This document shows positions 4,358 to 11,497 of a stretch of 11,497 nucleotides of DNA, in pieces. The translations under genes were made by a program, and so were the position numbers. The stretch lies in NCBI GenBank assembly GCA_030591105.1, contig JAUVBS010000028.1:1-11497 (forward strand), read 5' to 3'. Origin of the DNA: a bacterium (lineage in GTDB: Bacteria; Krumholzibacteriota; Krumholzibacteriia; LZORAL124-64-63). Every line of letters starts with the position of its first letter. Within the stretch, counting starts at the first letter, position 1. The notes below the pieces were generated by a model. The model saw only the letters and a program-made list of their open reading frames with translations, was not told the origin of the DNA and made no database searches.

Positions 4358-7126
4358 CTACGGGTCGGCCTGAGGCCGGCCCGTTTTCTTCGTTGTGTCC
4401 ATCGCTGGACCGACCAGGAGCTCGTAGCGACGGTCGGGATCGAAGTAGCGTTCGGCCACGCTGCGGATCGCTTCCGGCTCACAGGCGCCGATCGCCGCGA
4501 TGAGGCGGGGCAGATCGTTGGCCGACCGGCCGTAGACCTGGTCACCGATGCAGCGAGCGACGCGGGAGCTGTTGGACTGGTTGGCGATCAACAGATTGCC
4601 AGTCAACTTGGCGCGTGCCCGCCGTAGCTCGTCCGCAGCCGGTGGCGCATCGGCCGACCGTACGAGCTGGTCGACCAGCGCGGTGAGCGCGGCATCCTCC
4701 GATTCCGGGTCGGTCATCACATATCCCACCAGCAGGCCGGGCCCCAGCCCAGCCGCTCCCATGAAGCCGGTGTTATAGCAGAGAGAGCGGCGGTTACGTA
4801 ATTCTTCGAACAGCCGGCCGCTTTGACCGTCGAGTAATTCGCGCAACAACAGGAGCTCTACGCGGTCGGTATCCGGATCGGGCGGGCCCGGCCACGCGGC
4901 CAGGATCGCGCTCTGCTGTCGGTCTTTCACGAACCGCCGGCGGACCACACCGTCCGCCGTGGCAACACTTCTGAGGTCGGGCAGGTGCGGCGGTTCGCCA
5001 ACGGGTAAGTCTGCAAGCAGATCGATACAACGCGGCAACAAAGTGTCCGGATCGCAATCTCCCGAGATCACGAGCGAGAGGTTGCGCGGTCGCCATAGAC
5101 GTGTGTGTTGGGCGCGCAGGTCAGCGGTGCTCAAGCGTGCGAGACTCGCTACCGAGCCGACGAGTGGGCGGCCGTAGGGGTGGTCGCCGAACATCAACGC
5201 GCGCAGCTGCACACCGGCGAACTGGAAGGGATCGTCGTCGATCGCCTGGAGTCGGTCGCGTGCTTGTCTCAGCTCATGGTCCACCTCGGCGTCGGGGAAG
5301 GAAGGTCGGCAAGCGATCGAGCCCCAGAGTTCGAGTGCGGGTTCAAGTCTTTCTGCCAGCGCCGTGAGCGCAATGCCGGTGAAGTCGCGTTCGATGTGCG
5401 GTGCCAGCGATGCCCCTTGGTTCTCGACCGCGGCGTGGATTTCTTCACTGCTTCGGCCGTCGGTACCCTTGACCTGAACCTGTTGGGTTAGCGCCGCGAG
5501 GCCCGCGGTGTCGGCGCTCTCGAGGCAACTTGCGCCGCGCGCATAGAGTGCGATTGCCACCACCGGTAGACTGCGGTCGACGCGATAACAGACGCGCAGC
5601 CCCTCCGGCAGTTCGGTTTCGGTAAAGAGAGAGTCGCCCACCGGCCCGGAAATCCTGGTGGTTGGTGCGCCTGCGAGCGGAGCGTGGACCGATGCGGTAG
5701 GCATCGAATTCGTAGCGGCCGTACCGGCTGTAACCGGTTGCTCGGACTCCATATCTGGAGGTGGCGCATCGCTCAGGACCGGGCCGAGCAGCCGCGTCAG
5801 ATCGTCGGCGTCGCGCGGTAGCCCGGCTGCGGCTGCGTCGGCGTCGCGCGGCAGATAGACCAGGCACGTCAAACCGCCCAGGCGAAAAACGTCCCGGCAA
5901 AGCGATGCGACGTCGGCGGCCGTCACTGCCGCCACACGGTCGGGGAAAGTGAATGCTCCGTCGAGATCGCCGACTGCGTCGAAGTAGCCGAGGTTTGCCG
6001 CCTGGCCCTGGACGGTCTCGGACTGGAAGCGGAAAGTACGCAGGGCGCGGGCAGATGCCCGCTGCAACTCGTCGGTGGTCGGGCCGTTTTTCTTCAGTTC
6101 TTCGAAGACGCCGACGGCCGCGCGCAGGGCGTCGGCCAGCCGCGCGACGTCGGTTTCCAGTTCACAGATGATCGCGCCTTCGCGCGCGCCGATCTCGGAC
6201 ATGAGGTAGATGCTGTTGACCAGCTGTTGCCGCTCCTGAACCTCGCGGTAGAGCCGGCAGCTACGGCCGTCGCTCAGGATCCGTTCGACGACGCTCAGTG
6301 TGGTCCGCCGCGGTGAACGGTCCGAGGGGCAGCTAAACAGTAGCTTGGCGTAGGCTTTCTGAATGTCACCCCGTTCGATTCGGTAACGCGGCTGCAGGTG
6401 TGGCGGCTCGACCGGCGGTTTGATCAGTTCGCCGTCATGACGAGCCGGTGCGCGGAAACGTTCCTGGATCAGCGCCAGCGTCTGTACCGCATCGACGTCA
6501 CCGGCGACGACGACCGTGACGTTTTCGGGTCGGTAGGCGGTCCGGTAGAAAGCGATGATCTGCTCGCGCGGTGCTGCGAGCAACTCCTCGTCCTGTCCGC
6601 CGATGGGGTAGCGGTAGGGGCTGCGGTCGTAGGCCAAATCCATGATCCAGCGCCAGGTGATACCAAAGCCGTAAGGCAGGTCGTCGTACATGTGATTCTC
6701 GTGCACCAGGACCTGCCGTTCGGCGTCGAGGGCGTCGGCGGCGAACGTGGCCGAGAAGAGCGTATCGCCGAGGATGTCGCACGCCGTGGTGAGTTGTTCG
6801 CGAGGTACCGTGATGTGGTAGCTGGTGGTTTCGTAACCTGTACCGGCGTTGGTTGCGCCCCCGGCCTCCGCCACTTCGCGGGCGAAGTCCCCCTCGCTGC
6901 GCCGCTCGGTGCCCTTGAACAGCATGTGTTCGATACCGTGGGACCAGCCGCGCAGATGGTCTGGCTCGTAGTTGGATCCGACGCGGACCCAAGCGTGGCA
7001 AATGGCGACCGGGCTGCGGCGATCCTCACGGATGATCACCCTCAACCCGTTGTCGAGCGTTGCGGTGACCACGTTCTGGTCGTAGCGGTGGCGCTGTAGG
7101 GTGGGCTCGGCATCGCGTTGCGTCAT
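4358..7126 (-). CDS. M16 family zinc metallopeptidase, two fused domains
   Basis: This is a 922-residue insulinase/pitrilysin-type protein made of two homologous halves. The N-terminal half (about 1-440) has the inverted zinc motif SHGIEHMLFKGTE, with His63 and His67 as zinc ligands and Glu66 as the base. Glu143 in the ERQVLVHE segment is the third ligand, with Glu136 the usual accompanying acid. An Ala/Pro/Thr-rich linker covers about 445-500. The C-terminal half (about 500-922) has lost the zinc motif: the aligned positions read Ala, Gln and Gln. It keeps the substrate-binding pattern around NRRSLCYN (Arg779/Arg780 and Tyr784). This matches active-plus-inactive M16 pairs that form a peptide-degrading clamshell. 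There is no signal peptide, so it is probably cytoplasmic. The start at 7126 is chosen because GGAGAGGAG precedes it at good spacing; an in-frame ATG 18 codons upstream lacks this. Confidence 0.93.
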   Translation of the reverse strand: MTQRDAEPTLQRHRYDQNVVTATLDNGLRVIIREDRRSPVAICHAWVRVGSNYEPDHLRGWSHGIEHMLFKGTERRSEGDFAREVAEAGGATNAGTGYETTSYHITVPREQLTTACDILGDTLFSATFAADALDAERQVLVHENHMYDDLPYGFGITWRWIMDLAYDRSPYRYPIGGQDEELLAAPREQIIAFYRTAYRPENVTVVVAGDVDAVQTLALIQERFRAPARHDGELIKPPVEPPHLQPRYRIERGDIQKAYAKLLFSCPSDRSPRRTTLSVVERILSDGRSCRLYREVQERQQLVNSIYLMSEIGAREGAIICELETDVARLADALRAAVGVFEELKKNGPTTDELQRASARALRTFRFQSETVQGQAANLGYFDAVGDLDGAFTFPDRVAAVTAADVASLCRDVFRLGGLTCLVYLPRDADAAAAGLPRDADDLTRLLGPVLSDAPPPDMESEQPVTAGTAATNSMPTASVHAPLAGAPTTRISGPVGDSLFTETELPEGLRVCYRVDRSLPVVAIALYARGASCLESADTAGLAALTQQVQVKGTDGRSSEEIHAAVENQGASLAPHIERDFTGIALTALAERLEPALELWGSIACRPSFPDAEVDHELRQARDRLQAIDDDPFQFAGVQLRALMFGDHPYGRPLVGSVASLARLSTADLRAQHTRLWRPRNLSLVISGDCDPDTLLPRCIDLLADLPVGEPPHLPDLRSVATADGVVRRRFVKDRQQSAILAAWPGPPDPDTDRVELLLLRELLDGQSGRLFEELRNRRSLCYNTGFMGAAGLGPGLLVGYVMTDPESEDAALTALVDQLVRSADAPPAADELRRARAKLTGNLLIANQSNSSRVARCIGDQVYGRSANDLPRLIAAIGACEPEAIRSVAERYFDPDRRYELLVGPAMDTTKKTGRPQADP
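4361..4390 (+). terminator. Intrinsic terminator of the cupin gene
   Basis: A 10-bp stem (4361-4370 with 4374-4383, one G-T wobble) with loop TGA is followed by TTTTCTT (4384-4390), 28 bp after the cupin stop codon. It lies inside the last ten or so codons of the convergent M16 gene. On the minus strand no T-run follows the hairpin, so it should act on plus-strand transcription only. Confidence 0.8.
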
Positions 7127-7168
7127 GGTGCTCCTCTCCAGCTGACCTGCGCGGGGGGCAGTGCGGTC

Positions 7169-7197
7169 ATGATAGGCCACCGGCGCGACCCTGGCGA
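7169..7197 (-). promoter_or_regulatory. Possible sigma70 promoter for the M16 peptidase gene
   Basis: On the minus strand, TCGCCA (7197-7192) and TATCAT (7174-7169) are separated by 17 nt, matching the consensus at about four and five of six positions. Transcription would start near 7162, giving a leader of about 36 nt before the ATG at 7126. Confidence 0.4.
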
Positions 7198-7348
7198 CAT
7201 TTACCGGCAGCTCTGACGGCTACACCGACGCCGCTGACGAGCCACCTACCGAGCCGTCGGCGAGTCCCGGGATTGACGGGAGGGTGACCATCGGCGAGCT
7301 TTGCCGCGGACCGATCGTGCCGATGTCACCACGGGGGAGCCGCTGCGC

Positions 7349-9445
7349 ATGACGACCAGTTCCGGCCGCCGCACTCTACGGCCGCGCCAGATATTTATCA
7401 AGATATTGCACCGGCTCGGGCCCGACGAGGCGGCGGTGATGCTGGTGATCGCCGGCACAGTCGGTATCGTCGGTGGCTTCGGTGCCATCGTGTTTCGCTG
7501 GCTGGTGCAGTTCTTCCAGACCTTTGCCATCGGGGCGGGGGAGAACACCGTCGAGTTGCTCGCGACGTTACCGGGATATCGGCGGGTCCTGCTACCGATG
7601 GTCGGCGCGGTGCTAGTCGGCCCGCTGGTCCACTTCCTCGCCCGCGAAGCCAAGGGCCACGGCGTCCCCGAGGTGATCGAGGCGATCGTTTTTCGCAACG
7701 GGGTGATCCGGCCCATCGTCGCCGCGGTGAAGATCGTCGCCAGCGCGATCACCATCGGTTTTGGCGGTTCGGTGGGCCGCGAGGGCCCGATCGTCCAGAT
7801 CGGAGCTTCGCTGGCGAGCAGCCTCGGGCAGTGGCTGCGCTTCTCGCCCCAGCGGCTGCGTTTGATGATCGGGTGCGGGGCGGCCGCCGGCATCGCCGCC
7901 ACGTTCAACGCGCCCATCGCCGGTGCGTTCTTCGCGCTGGAGATCCTGCTGCGCGATTTCGGTGTGGTGACCTTTGCACCGATCATCGTAGCGAGCGTGA
8001 TGGCCACCGCGGTCAGCCGCCGCTTCCTGGGCGATACGCCGGCGTTCCCGGTCCCCGGTTTCGAGATCAATAGCTATCTCGAGTTGCCATTTTATCTGGT
8101 GCTGGGGTTGTTGATGGGGCTGGTGGCGGTGGTCTACGTGCGCAGCCTCTACAGTACCGAGGCGTTTTTCGATCGGCTACGTTTCCCGCCCTATCTCAAA
8201 CCGCTGCTCGGGGCGGTGCCGCTCGGGCTGATCTTCATCTGGTTTCCGCAGGTCTACGGCGTTGGGTACGGCTCGATGGTCGAAGCTCTGTACGGCCGCA
8301 TGGCGTGGAGCCTGATGGCCGCGCTGGTGCTGGTCAAGCTGGTGGCGGTCAACCTGACGCTGGGGTCGGGATTCTCCGGCGGCATCTTTGCGCCGGCGCT
8401 CTTTCTGGGCGGCATGGCCGGTGGCGCCTTTGGCGCGTTGATGGGTCTGATCTTTCCCGGCGAGGTGGGGCCGGTCGGGGCGTTCGCCATGGTCGGCATG
8501 GCCGCTGTCGTGGGTGCGGCGACGGGCGGTCCGCTCACAGCGATCCTGATCCTGTTCGAGATGACCGGCGAATACCGGATCATCCTGCCGCTGATGCTGG
8601 CGGTCATCACCGCGAGCGTCACCTACCGGGCGATCATGAGCGACAGCATCTTCACACTCAAGTTCACGCGGGTCGGTAAGAAACTCGAATTCGGGCGCGA
8701 GAGCGCCATCCTCCAGAATTACCACGTCGAAGATATCATGGAGGTCAATCCGGTCACCGTCACCGAGAGGACCGGTTTCGACCGCTTATTGAAGCTGTTT
8801 CTGGAAAATCGGGATGAACACTACTACGTGGTCGACGATCACAAGCACCTCGTCGGCATGATCTCGATCCACGATGTAAAGGATGTTCTCCACGAAGAGG
8901 GTCTCGAGAAGGTGCTGCTCGCTGGCGATGTCTCGACGCCGGTCGAGTACCGGGTCTACCGCGACGATAATCTCGAGGACTGCCTGGTCGATCTGGGGCG
9001 CGAGGACAGCGCCGACCTGCCGGTACTCTATTCCGCCGAACACCCGACGCTCATCGGTGTGATTACGCGCCGCGCCATCTTCGAGGTCTACAACCGGGAA
9101 GTGCTCCATCAGGAAGACCTCGGCATCAAGCTGGTAACCGGTGAGGCGCGTATGCGCGACACGGTCGAACTGCCGGAGACGTACAAGGTACAGGTTCTCA
9201 CCCCGCCGGATTCCTATTACGGCCAAACGTTGAAAGGGCTGGCGTTGCGCCAGCGCTTCGGTGTCTCGGTGCTCGCGGTCAAGCGACGGGGGCTGCTCGG
9301 CTCGACCCGCAATGAACTGCCCGACCCGGACCGCCCGCTCGTCGTCGGCGACCGGTTGTTCATCGTCGGGCACGTTGCCGATCTCGGCCGCCTGCTAGCT
9401 GCGGTCAACCCCGACGCGTTTCCTGGACCGTCTCATCACAGTTGA
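7349..9445 (+). CDS. CLC-family anion transporter/channel with CBS and RCK_C domains
   Basis: A 698-residue inner-membrane protein. Residues about 25-435 are the CLC core. It contains GHGVP at 103-107 (GSGIP equivalent), GREGP at 143-147 with gating Glu145, and GSGFSGGIFAP at 339-349. Residues about 457-585 form a CBS pair (VEDIMEVNPVTV opening, second repeat ending near VITRRAIFEVY). Residues about 605-688 look like an RCK_C/TrkA_C domain (GVSVLAVKR, then LVVGDRLFIVG). These domains suggest gating by nucleotide or another small ligand. By hand alignment to the E. coli ClC, the anion-site Ser is His104, the central Tyr is Phe435, and the internal proton Glu is Ile199. Strict Cl-/H+ exchange is therefore not assured. 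The ATG at 7349 is preferred (GGGGAG 9 nt upstream); an in-frame TTG at 7301 is a weaker alternative. It is divergent from the M16 gene, with 222 bp between the two starts. Confidence 0.93.
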   Translation: MTTSSGRRTLRPRQIFIKILHRLGPDEAAVMLVIAGTVGIVGGFGAIVFRWLVQFFQTFAIGAGENTVELLATLPGYRRVLLPMVGAVLVGPLVHFLAREAKGHGVPEVIEAIVFRNGVIRPIVAAVKIVASAITIGFGGSVGREGPIVQIGASLASSLGQWLRFSPQRLRLMIGCGAAAGIAATFNAPIAGAFFALEILLRDFGVVTFAPIIVASVMATAVSRRFLGDTPAFPVPGFEINSYLELPFYLVLGLLMGLVAVVYVRSLYSTEAFFDRLRFPPYLKPLLGAVPLGLIFIWFPQVYGVGYGSMVEALYGRMAWSLMAALVLVKLVAVNLTLGSGFSGGIFAPALFLGGMAGGAFGALMGLIFPGEVGPVGAFAMVGMAAVVGAATGGPLTAILILFEMTGEYRIILPLMLAVITASVTYRAIMSDSIFTLKFTRVGKKLEFGRESAILQNYHVEDIMEVNPVTVTERTGFDRLLKLFLENRDEHYYVVDDHKHLVGMISIHDVKDVLHEEGLEKVLLAGDVSTPVEYRVYRDDNLEDCLVDLGREDSADLPVLYSAEHPTLIGVITRRAIFEVYNREVLHQEDLGIKLVTGEARMRDTVELPETYKVQVLTPPDSYYGQTLKGLALRQRFGVSVLAVKRRGLLGSTRNELPDPDRPLVVGDRLFIVGHVADLGRLLAAVNPDAFPGPSHHS

Positions 9446-9534
9446 CGAAAGCGGTGTGCGGCGCGTGCGCGGGCATGGTAATCTGAGGTTCCGATTCTCG
9501 GTGGTGCGTAGTGTGGACCAGGAGGCAACCCCGG

Positions 9535-10407
9535 ATGGACCGGCCACCGGACATCCTGACCGTCGATGTGGAGGAGTGGTTCCACGGTCATAACTACCTC
9601 GCCCACGTACCACCTGATACTTGGGACGCCCAGGAATCTCGAGTCGTCGCGAATACCGAACGTTGCCTCGCGCTGCTCGCCCGGTACGACACACCGGCGA
9701 CGTTTTTCGTCCTCGGCTGGACGGCCGAGCGTCATCCCGATCTGATCGCGCGCATCGCCGAAGCTGGTCACGAGATCAGCTGCCACAGCTACGGCCACCC
9801 GGAGCTGTTCAAGCTGAGCGATACCGATTTCCGTCGCGACCTCGACCGCGCCTTGAGCGCTCTGGCCGCTGCCGGAATCGCGCAGGTGGCCGGCTACCGC
9901 GCCCCTAGCTTCAGTCTGACCAAACCGGTGCACCATTTCCTGCCGATCCTCGCCGAATACGGTTTCCGCTACGACTGCTCGCTTTTCCCGGTACACCACC
10001 CGCGCTACGGCCAGCCGACCGTTCCGCGGCGCGCATTCGTGCTCGACCGCACCGACCTGGTGGTCGTTCCGATGACGACCTTGCGGTTGCTCGGCGCGAA
10101 CCTCCCCTTCGCGGGCGGCGGGTACCTGCGGCTGCTGCCGCTGGCCGCTTACCGCTGGTTACGCAAACGCTGCTTGGCCCAGGGGATTGCCAACATCGTC
10201 TACCTGCATCCGTGGGAACTCGACGACTACCGCCCGGCAGCGGGGCAGGCGCGCTGGCTGCGTTTTCGCAGCCAAGGCGGGCAGGCGAGCGTGCCGGCTA
10301 AACTCGAGGCGATATTGCGCGAGGGACGTTTCCAGAAACTGGGCGACTACGTGGCGGAGATAGCAACACGGGGCGATCTGCCACGGCGATCGCTGCCGCT
10401 CACGTAG
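9535..10407 (+). CDS. CE4 polysaccharide deacetylase, DUF3473/XrtA-associated-like
   Basis: A 290-residue NodB-fold protein. Motif 1 is TVDVEEWF (Asp11, in place of the usual TFDD). Motif 2 is SCHSYGHPE, with metal ligands His84 and His88. Motif 3 is GYRAPSFS (Arg122 to Ser125), and the C-terminal catalytic His225 lies in YLHPWELD. The VEEW opening and the HPWE ending are typical of the PuuE/HpPgdA-like branch and of deacetylases linked to exopolysaccharide loci. In such proteins a metal-bound water removes N-acetyl groups from a sugar polymer or a lipid-linked precursor. There is no signal peptide, so the visible protein should be cytoplasmic. The start is ATG 9535, 9 nt after AGGAGG; an in-frame GTG at 9511 lies before that site and is rejected. 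The gap to the CLC gene is only 89 bp, so co-transcription is possible. No exosortase or polysaccharide export genes are visible here. Confidence 0.9.
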   Translation: MDRPPDILTVDVEEWFHGHNYLAHVPPDTWDAQESRVVANTERCLALLARYDTPATFFVLGWTAERHPDLIARIAEAGHEISCHSYGHPELFKLSDTDFRRDLDRALSALAAAGIAQVAGYRAPSFSLTKPVHHFLPILAEYGFRYDCSLFPVHHPRYGQPTVPRRAFVLDRTDLVVVPMTTLRLLGANLPFAGGGYLRLLPLAAYRWLRKRCLAQGIANIVYLHPWELDDYRPAAGQARWLRFRSQGGQASVPAKLEAILREGRFQKLGDYVAEIATRGDLPRRSLPLT

Positions 10408-10485
10408 CAGGTTGTCGCAGTCAAGAGGAACTGCGTTACGGCGGACTCGGTGGGCGACGTCTGACCTCGTGCCCGACAGGCGGCG

Positions 10486-10497
10486 GTGTTATAACAC
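10486..10497. promoter_or_regulatory. 12-bp perfect palindrome with an extended -10-like core
   Basis: GTGTTATAACAC is fully self-complementary. On the plus strand it also reads TG-T-TATAAC, an extended -10-like element (10487-10495), without a good -35. It directly abuts the hairpin at 10497-10527. It could be an operator, a promoter core or both; no regulator is identifiable. Confidence 0.35.
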
Positions 10498-10527
10498 GAG
10501 AACGGGGCTCTGCGGGCCCCGTTCTCG
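10497..10527. terminator. Strong 12-bp hairpin, terminator-like but without a T-run
   Basis: CGAGAACGGGGC (10497-10508) pairs perfectly with GCCCCGTTCTCG (10516-10527) across the 7-nt loop TCTGCGG. It lies about 90 bp after the deacetylase stop, a plausible place for transcription to end. Neither strand has a proper T-run after the stem, so a pause or attenuator structure in the glgA leader is equally possible. Confidence 0.5.
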
Positions 10528-10728
10528 ACTCGTCACCTTGGCTCCGGATGGAAGATCTCGCAAGGGGGGGAGGCGGGATAGACATCCATCGGTACCGACC
10601 CGATATACCCCGCGTCGGGTAGTGGAGTTCCCATCGTTCTGCGGAACCGGGCTGGCAAACCGTCGGCGGCTGGGTTTTACTCTTCACCGAGAACCGCCGG
10701 TTTTGCTGGACGGCACCGGGAGGCCAAC

Positions 10729-11497
10729 GTGAACATCCTGATGGTCAGCGCCGAGTGGGCTCCGTTCGCCACGGTGGGAGGATTGGCCGACATGGCCGCG
10801 GGCCTCGCCGACGCCTTGGCCGCGCGCGGCCACGACGTGCGTGTGGTCCTACCGCTGTACGGTCAGCTCGATCGGCATGAACTGCGGATTCGTCCGCTGA
10901 CCGAGATACCGTGGTTGCCTCTACGTGTCGGCCAGCAGATTCACCGGGTGCGATTCCACCGGCGGAGCGGGACCGCGGCCGGCGTGCAGATCTATTTCGT
11001 CGAGAACGGTCACTATTTTGATCGCGACGGAATCTACGTCGGCAAAGACGGCCACGCTTTCAGCGATAGTCTCTCTCGCCTGTCGCTGCACGGGCAGGCG
11101 GCACTTGCGCTCCCAGCGTTGCTCGACTGGCCAGTCGATGTGCTCCACTGCCACGACGTGCACGCGGCGACGGCGGCGATTTACCGCCAGCGCTGGTACC
11201 GCGGCAGCGAACTGCCGGGACCCGCCGGTGTGTTGTTGACGATTCACAATCTAGCCCATCAGGAAATTCACGGACCCGGCGGCGTCGACACGCTCGGACT
11301 CCCGGCGGTGTTGGCCGCCTATCCCGGCGTGCTGGAGTTTCACGGCAACATCAACTTGCTGAAAGCCGGTATCCTGGACGCCGATCTGGTCAACACCGTC
11401 AGCCCGACCTACGCGCGCGAGGTGGTCGGTGATCCCCGGTTCGGTAACGGGCTCGAAGGCGTACTCAGGAGCAAGGGCCGCGCCTTCAGCGGGATCC
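10729..11497 (+). CDS. glgA: Glycogen synthase (GT5), 3'-truncated by the window
   Basis: The first 256 residues of a protein normally of about 480-500. It covers the N-terminal GT5 catalytic domain, which transfers glucose from ADP-glucose (some relatives use UDP-glucose) to the growing alpha-1,4-glucan in the cytoplasm. Visible hallmarks are the N-terminal strand NILMVSAEWAPF leading into VGGLADM (16-22), HCHDVHAA (140-147), TIHNLAHQE (171-179), INLLKAGILDADLVNTVSPTYAREV (about 208-232) and GLEGVLRS (241-248). The first motif, usually KxGGL, has Thr15 in place of Lys, the residue that contacts ADP-glucose in characterised enzymes. The GTG at 10729 is supported by GGGAGG 6 nt upstream and puts the first strand at the very N-terminus. 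A nearby in-frame ATG at residue 5 would cut into that strand. It follows the deacetylase on the same strand after a structured 321-bp gap. Confidence 0.92.
   Translation, partial: MNILMVSAEWAPFATVGGLADMAAGLADALAARGHDVRVVLPLYGQLDRHELRIRPLTEIPWLPLRVGQQIHRVRFHRRSGTAAGVQIYFVENGHYFDRDGIYVGKDGHAFSDSLSRLSLHGQAALALPALLDWPVDVLHCHDVHAATAAIYRQRWYRGSELPGPAGVLLTIHNLAHQEIHGPGGVDTLGLPAVLAAYPGVLEFHGNINLLKAGILDADLVNTVSPTYAREVVGDPRFGNGLEGVLRSKGRAFSGI

Larger units (their letters stand above)
10408..10728. other. 321-bp intergenic leader before glgA
   Basis: I see no credible gene here. The region contains a 12-bp perfect palindrome and a strong hairpin (listed separately). It also has a 6-bp inverted repeat with an 11-nt loop (ACCCGA at 10598-10603 with TCGGGT at 10615-10620) and a short AACCG-C-CGGTT palindrome (10692-10702) about 20 nt before the glgA Shine-Dalgarno. 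The density of inverted repeats hints at a regulated leader, but in GC-rich DNA some will be chance. Confidence 0.5.

Noticed and set aside
6398..7099. A 233-residue open frame on the plus strand within the M16 gene.
   Set aside because: It is exactly antisense to the well-supported zinc-binding half of the peptidase, has no ribosome binding site and resembles no family; long antisense frames are expected in GC-rich DNA.
7273..7302. TTGACG at 7273-7278 as a -35 for the CLC gene.
   Set aside because: The sequence 16-18 nt downstream (around GAGCTT) is a poor -10, so the promoter of this gene stays unidentified.
10412..10732. A 106-residue plus-strand frame filling the deacetylase-glgA gap and overlapping the glgA start by 4 bp.
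   Set aside because: The overlap looks operon-like, but the product is Arg-rich, has no Shine-Dalgarno, starts at TTG and reads straight through the strong hairpin; a non-coding leader is more likely.

Overview
The window is GC-rich (roughly 60-65% by eye), gene-dense bacterial chromosome. It holds eight complete or nearly complete genes plus one truncated gene at each edge. The gene families (LemA with a coupled partner, a fused M16 peptidase, a CLC-CBS-RCK_C anion transporter, a DUF3473-like polysaccharide deacetylase and GlgA), the Shine-Dalgarno starts and the sigma70-type promoters suggest a proteobacterium. A gammaproteobacterium is my best guess, held at low confidence. I see no tRNA, rRNA, CRISPR array, insertion sequence, phage gene or toxin-antitoxin pair, and base composition does not shift noticeably along the window.

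Layout. (1) Positions 2-1227 (+): the end of an unrecognised gene, translationally coupled by an ATGA overlap to a lemA-family gene. (2) Positions 1235-1900 (-): an unrecognised multi-pass membrane protein, tail to tail with lemA. (3) Positions 2049-2603 (+): a small P-loop kinase-like ATPase, divergent from the membrane protein. (4) Positions 2838-3704 (+): an endonuclease/exonuclease/phosphatase (EEP) fold hydrolase. (5) Positions 3959-4333 (+): a small cupin forming a self-contained unit, with a good sigma70 promoter, a perfect palindrome over the -10, a leader hairpin and an intrinsic terminator. (6) Positions 4358-7126 (-): a 922-residue double-domain M16 zinc peptidase whose last codons also encode the cupin terminator on the other strand. 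(7) Positions 7349-9445 (+): a CLC anion transporter or channel with C-terminal CBS and RCK_C domains. (8) Positions 9535-10407 (+): a CE4 polysaccharide deacetylase. (9) Position 10729 to the end (+): the N-terminal half of a GlgA-type glycogen synthase, behind a 321-bp leader containing a 12-bp palindrome and a 12-bp-stem hairpin.

Most units look like independent housekeeping or accessory genes rather than one pathway. The two pairs that may belong together are the first gene with lemA (overlapping) and, more loosely, the deacetylase with glgA (same strand, both carbohydrate-related, but separated by 321 bp). I did not find a clear undescribed multi-gene system. The points most worth checking are the architecture of the cupin unit, the non-canonical residues in the CLC anion and proton pathway, the missing Lys in the GlgA KxGGL motif, and the lemA partner protein.
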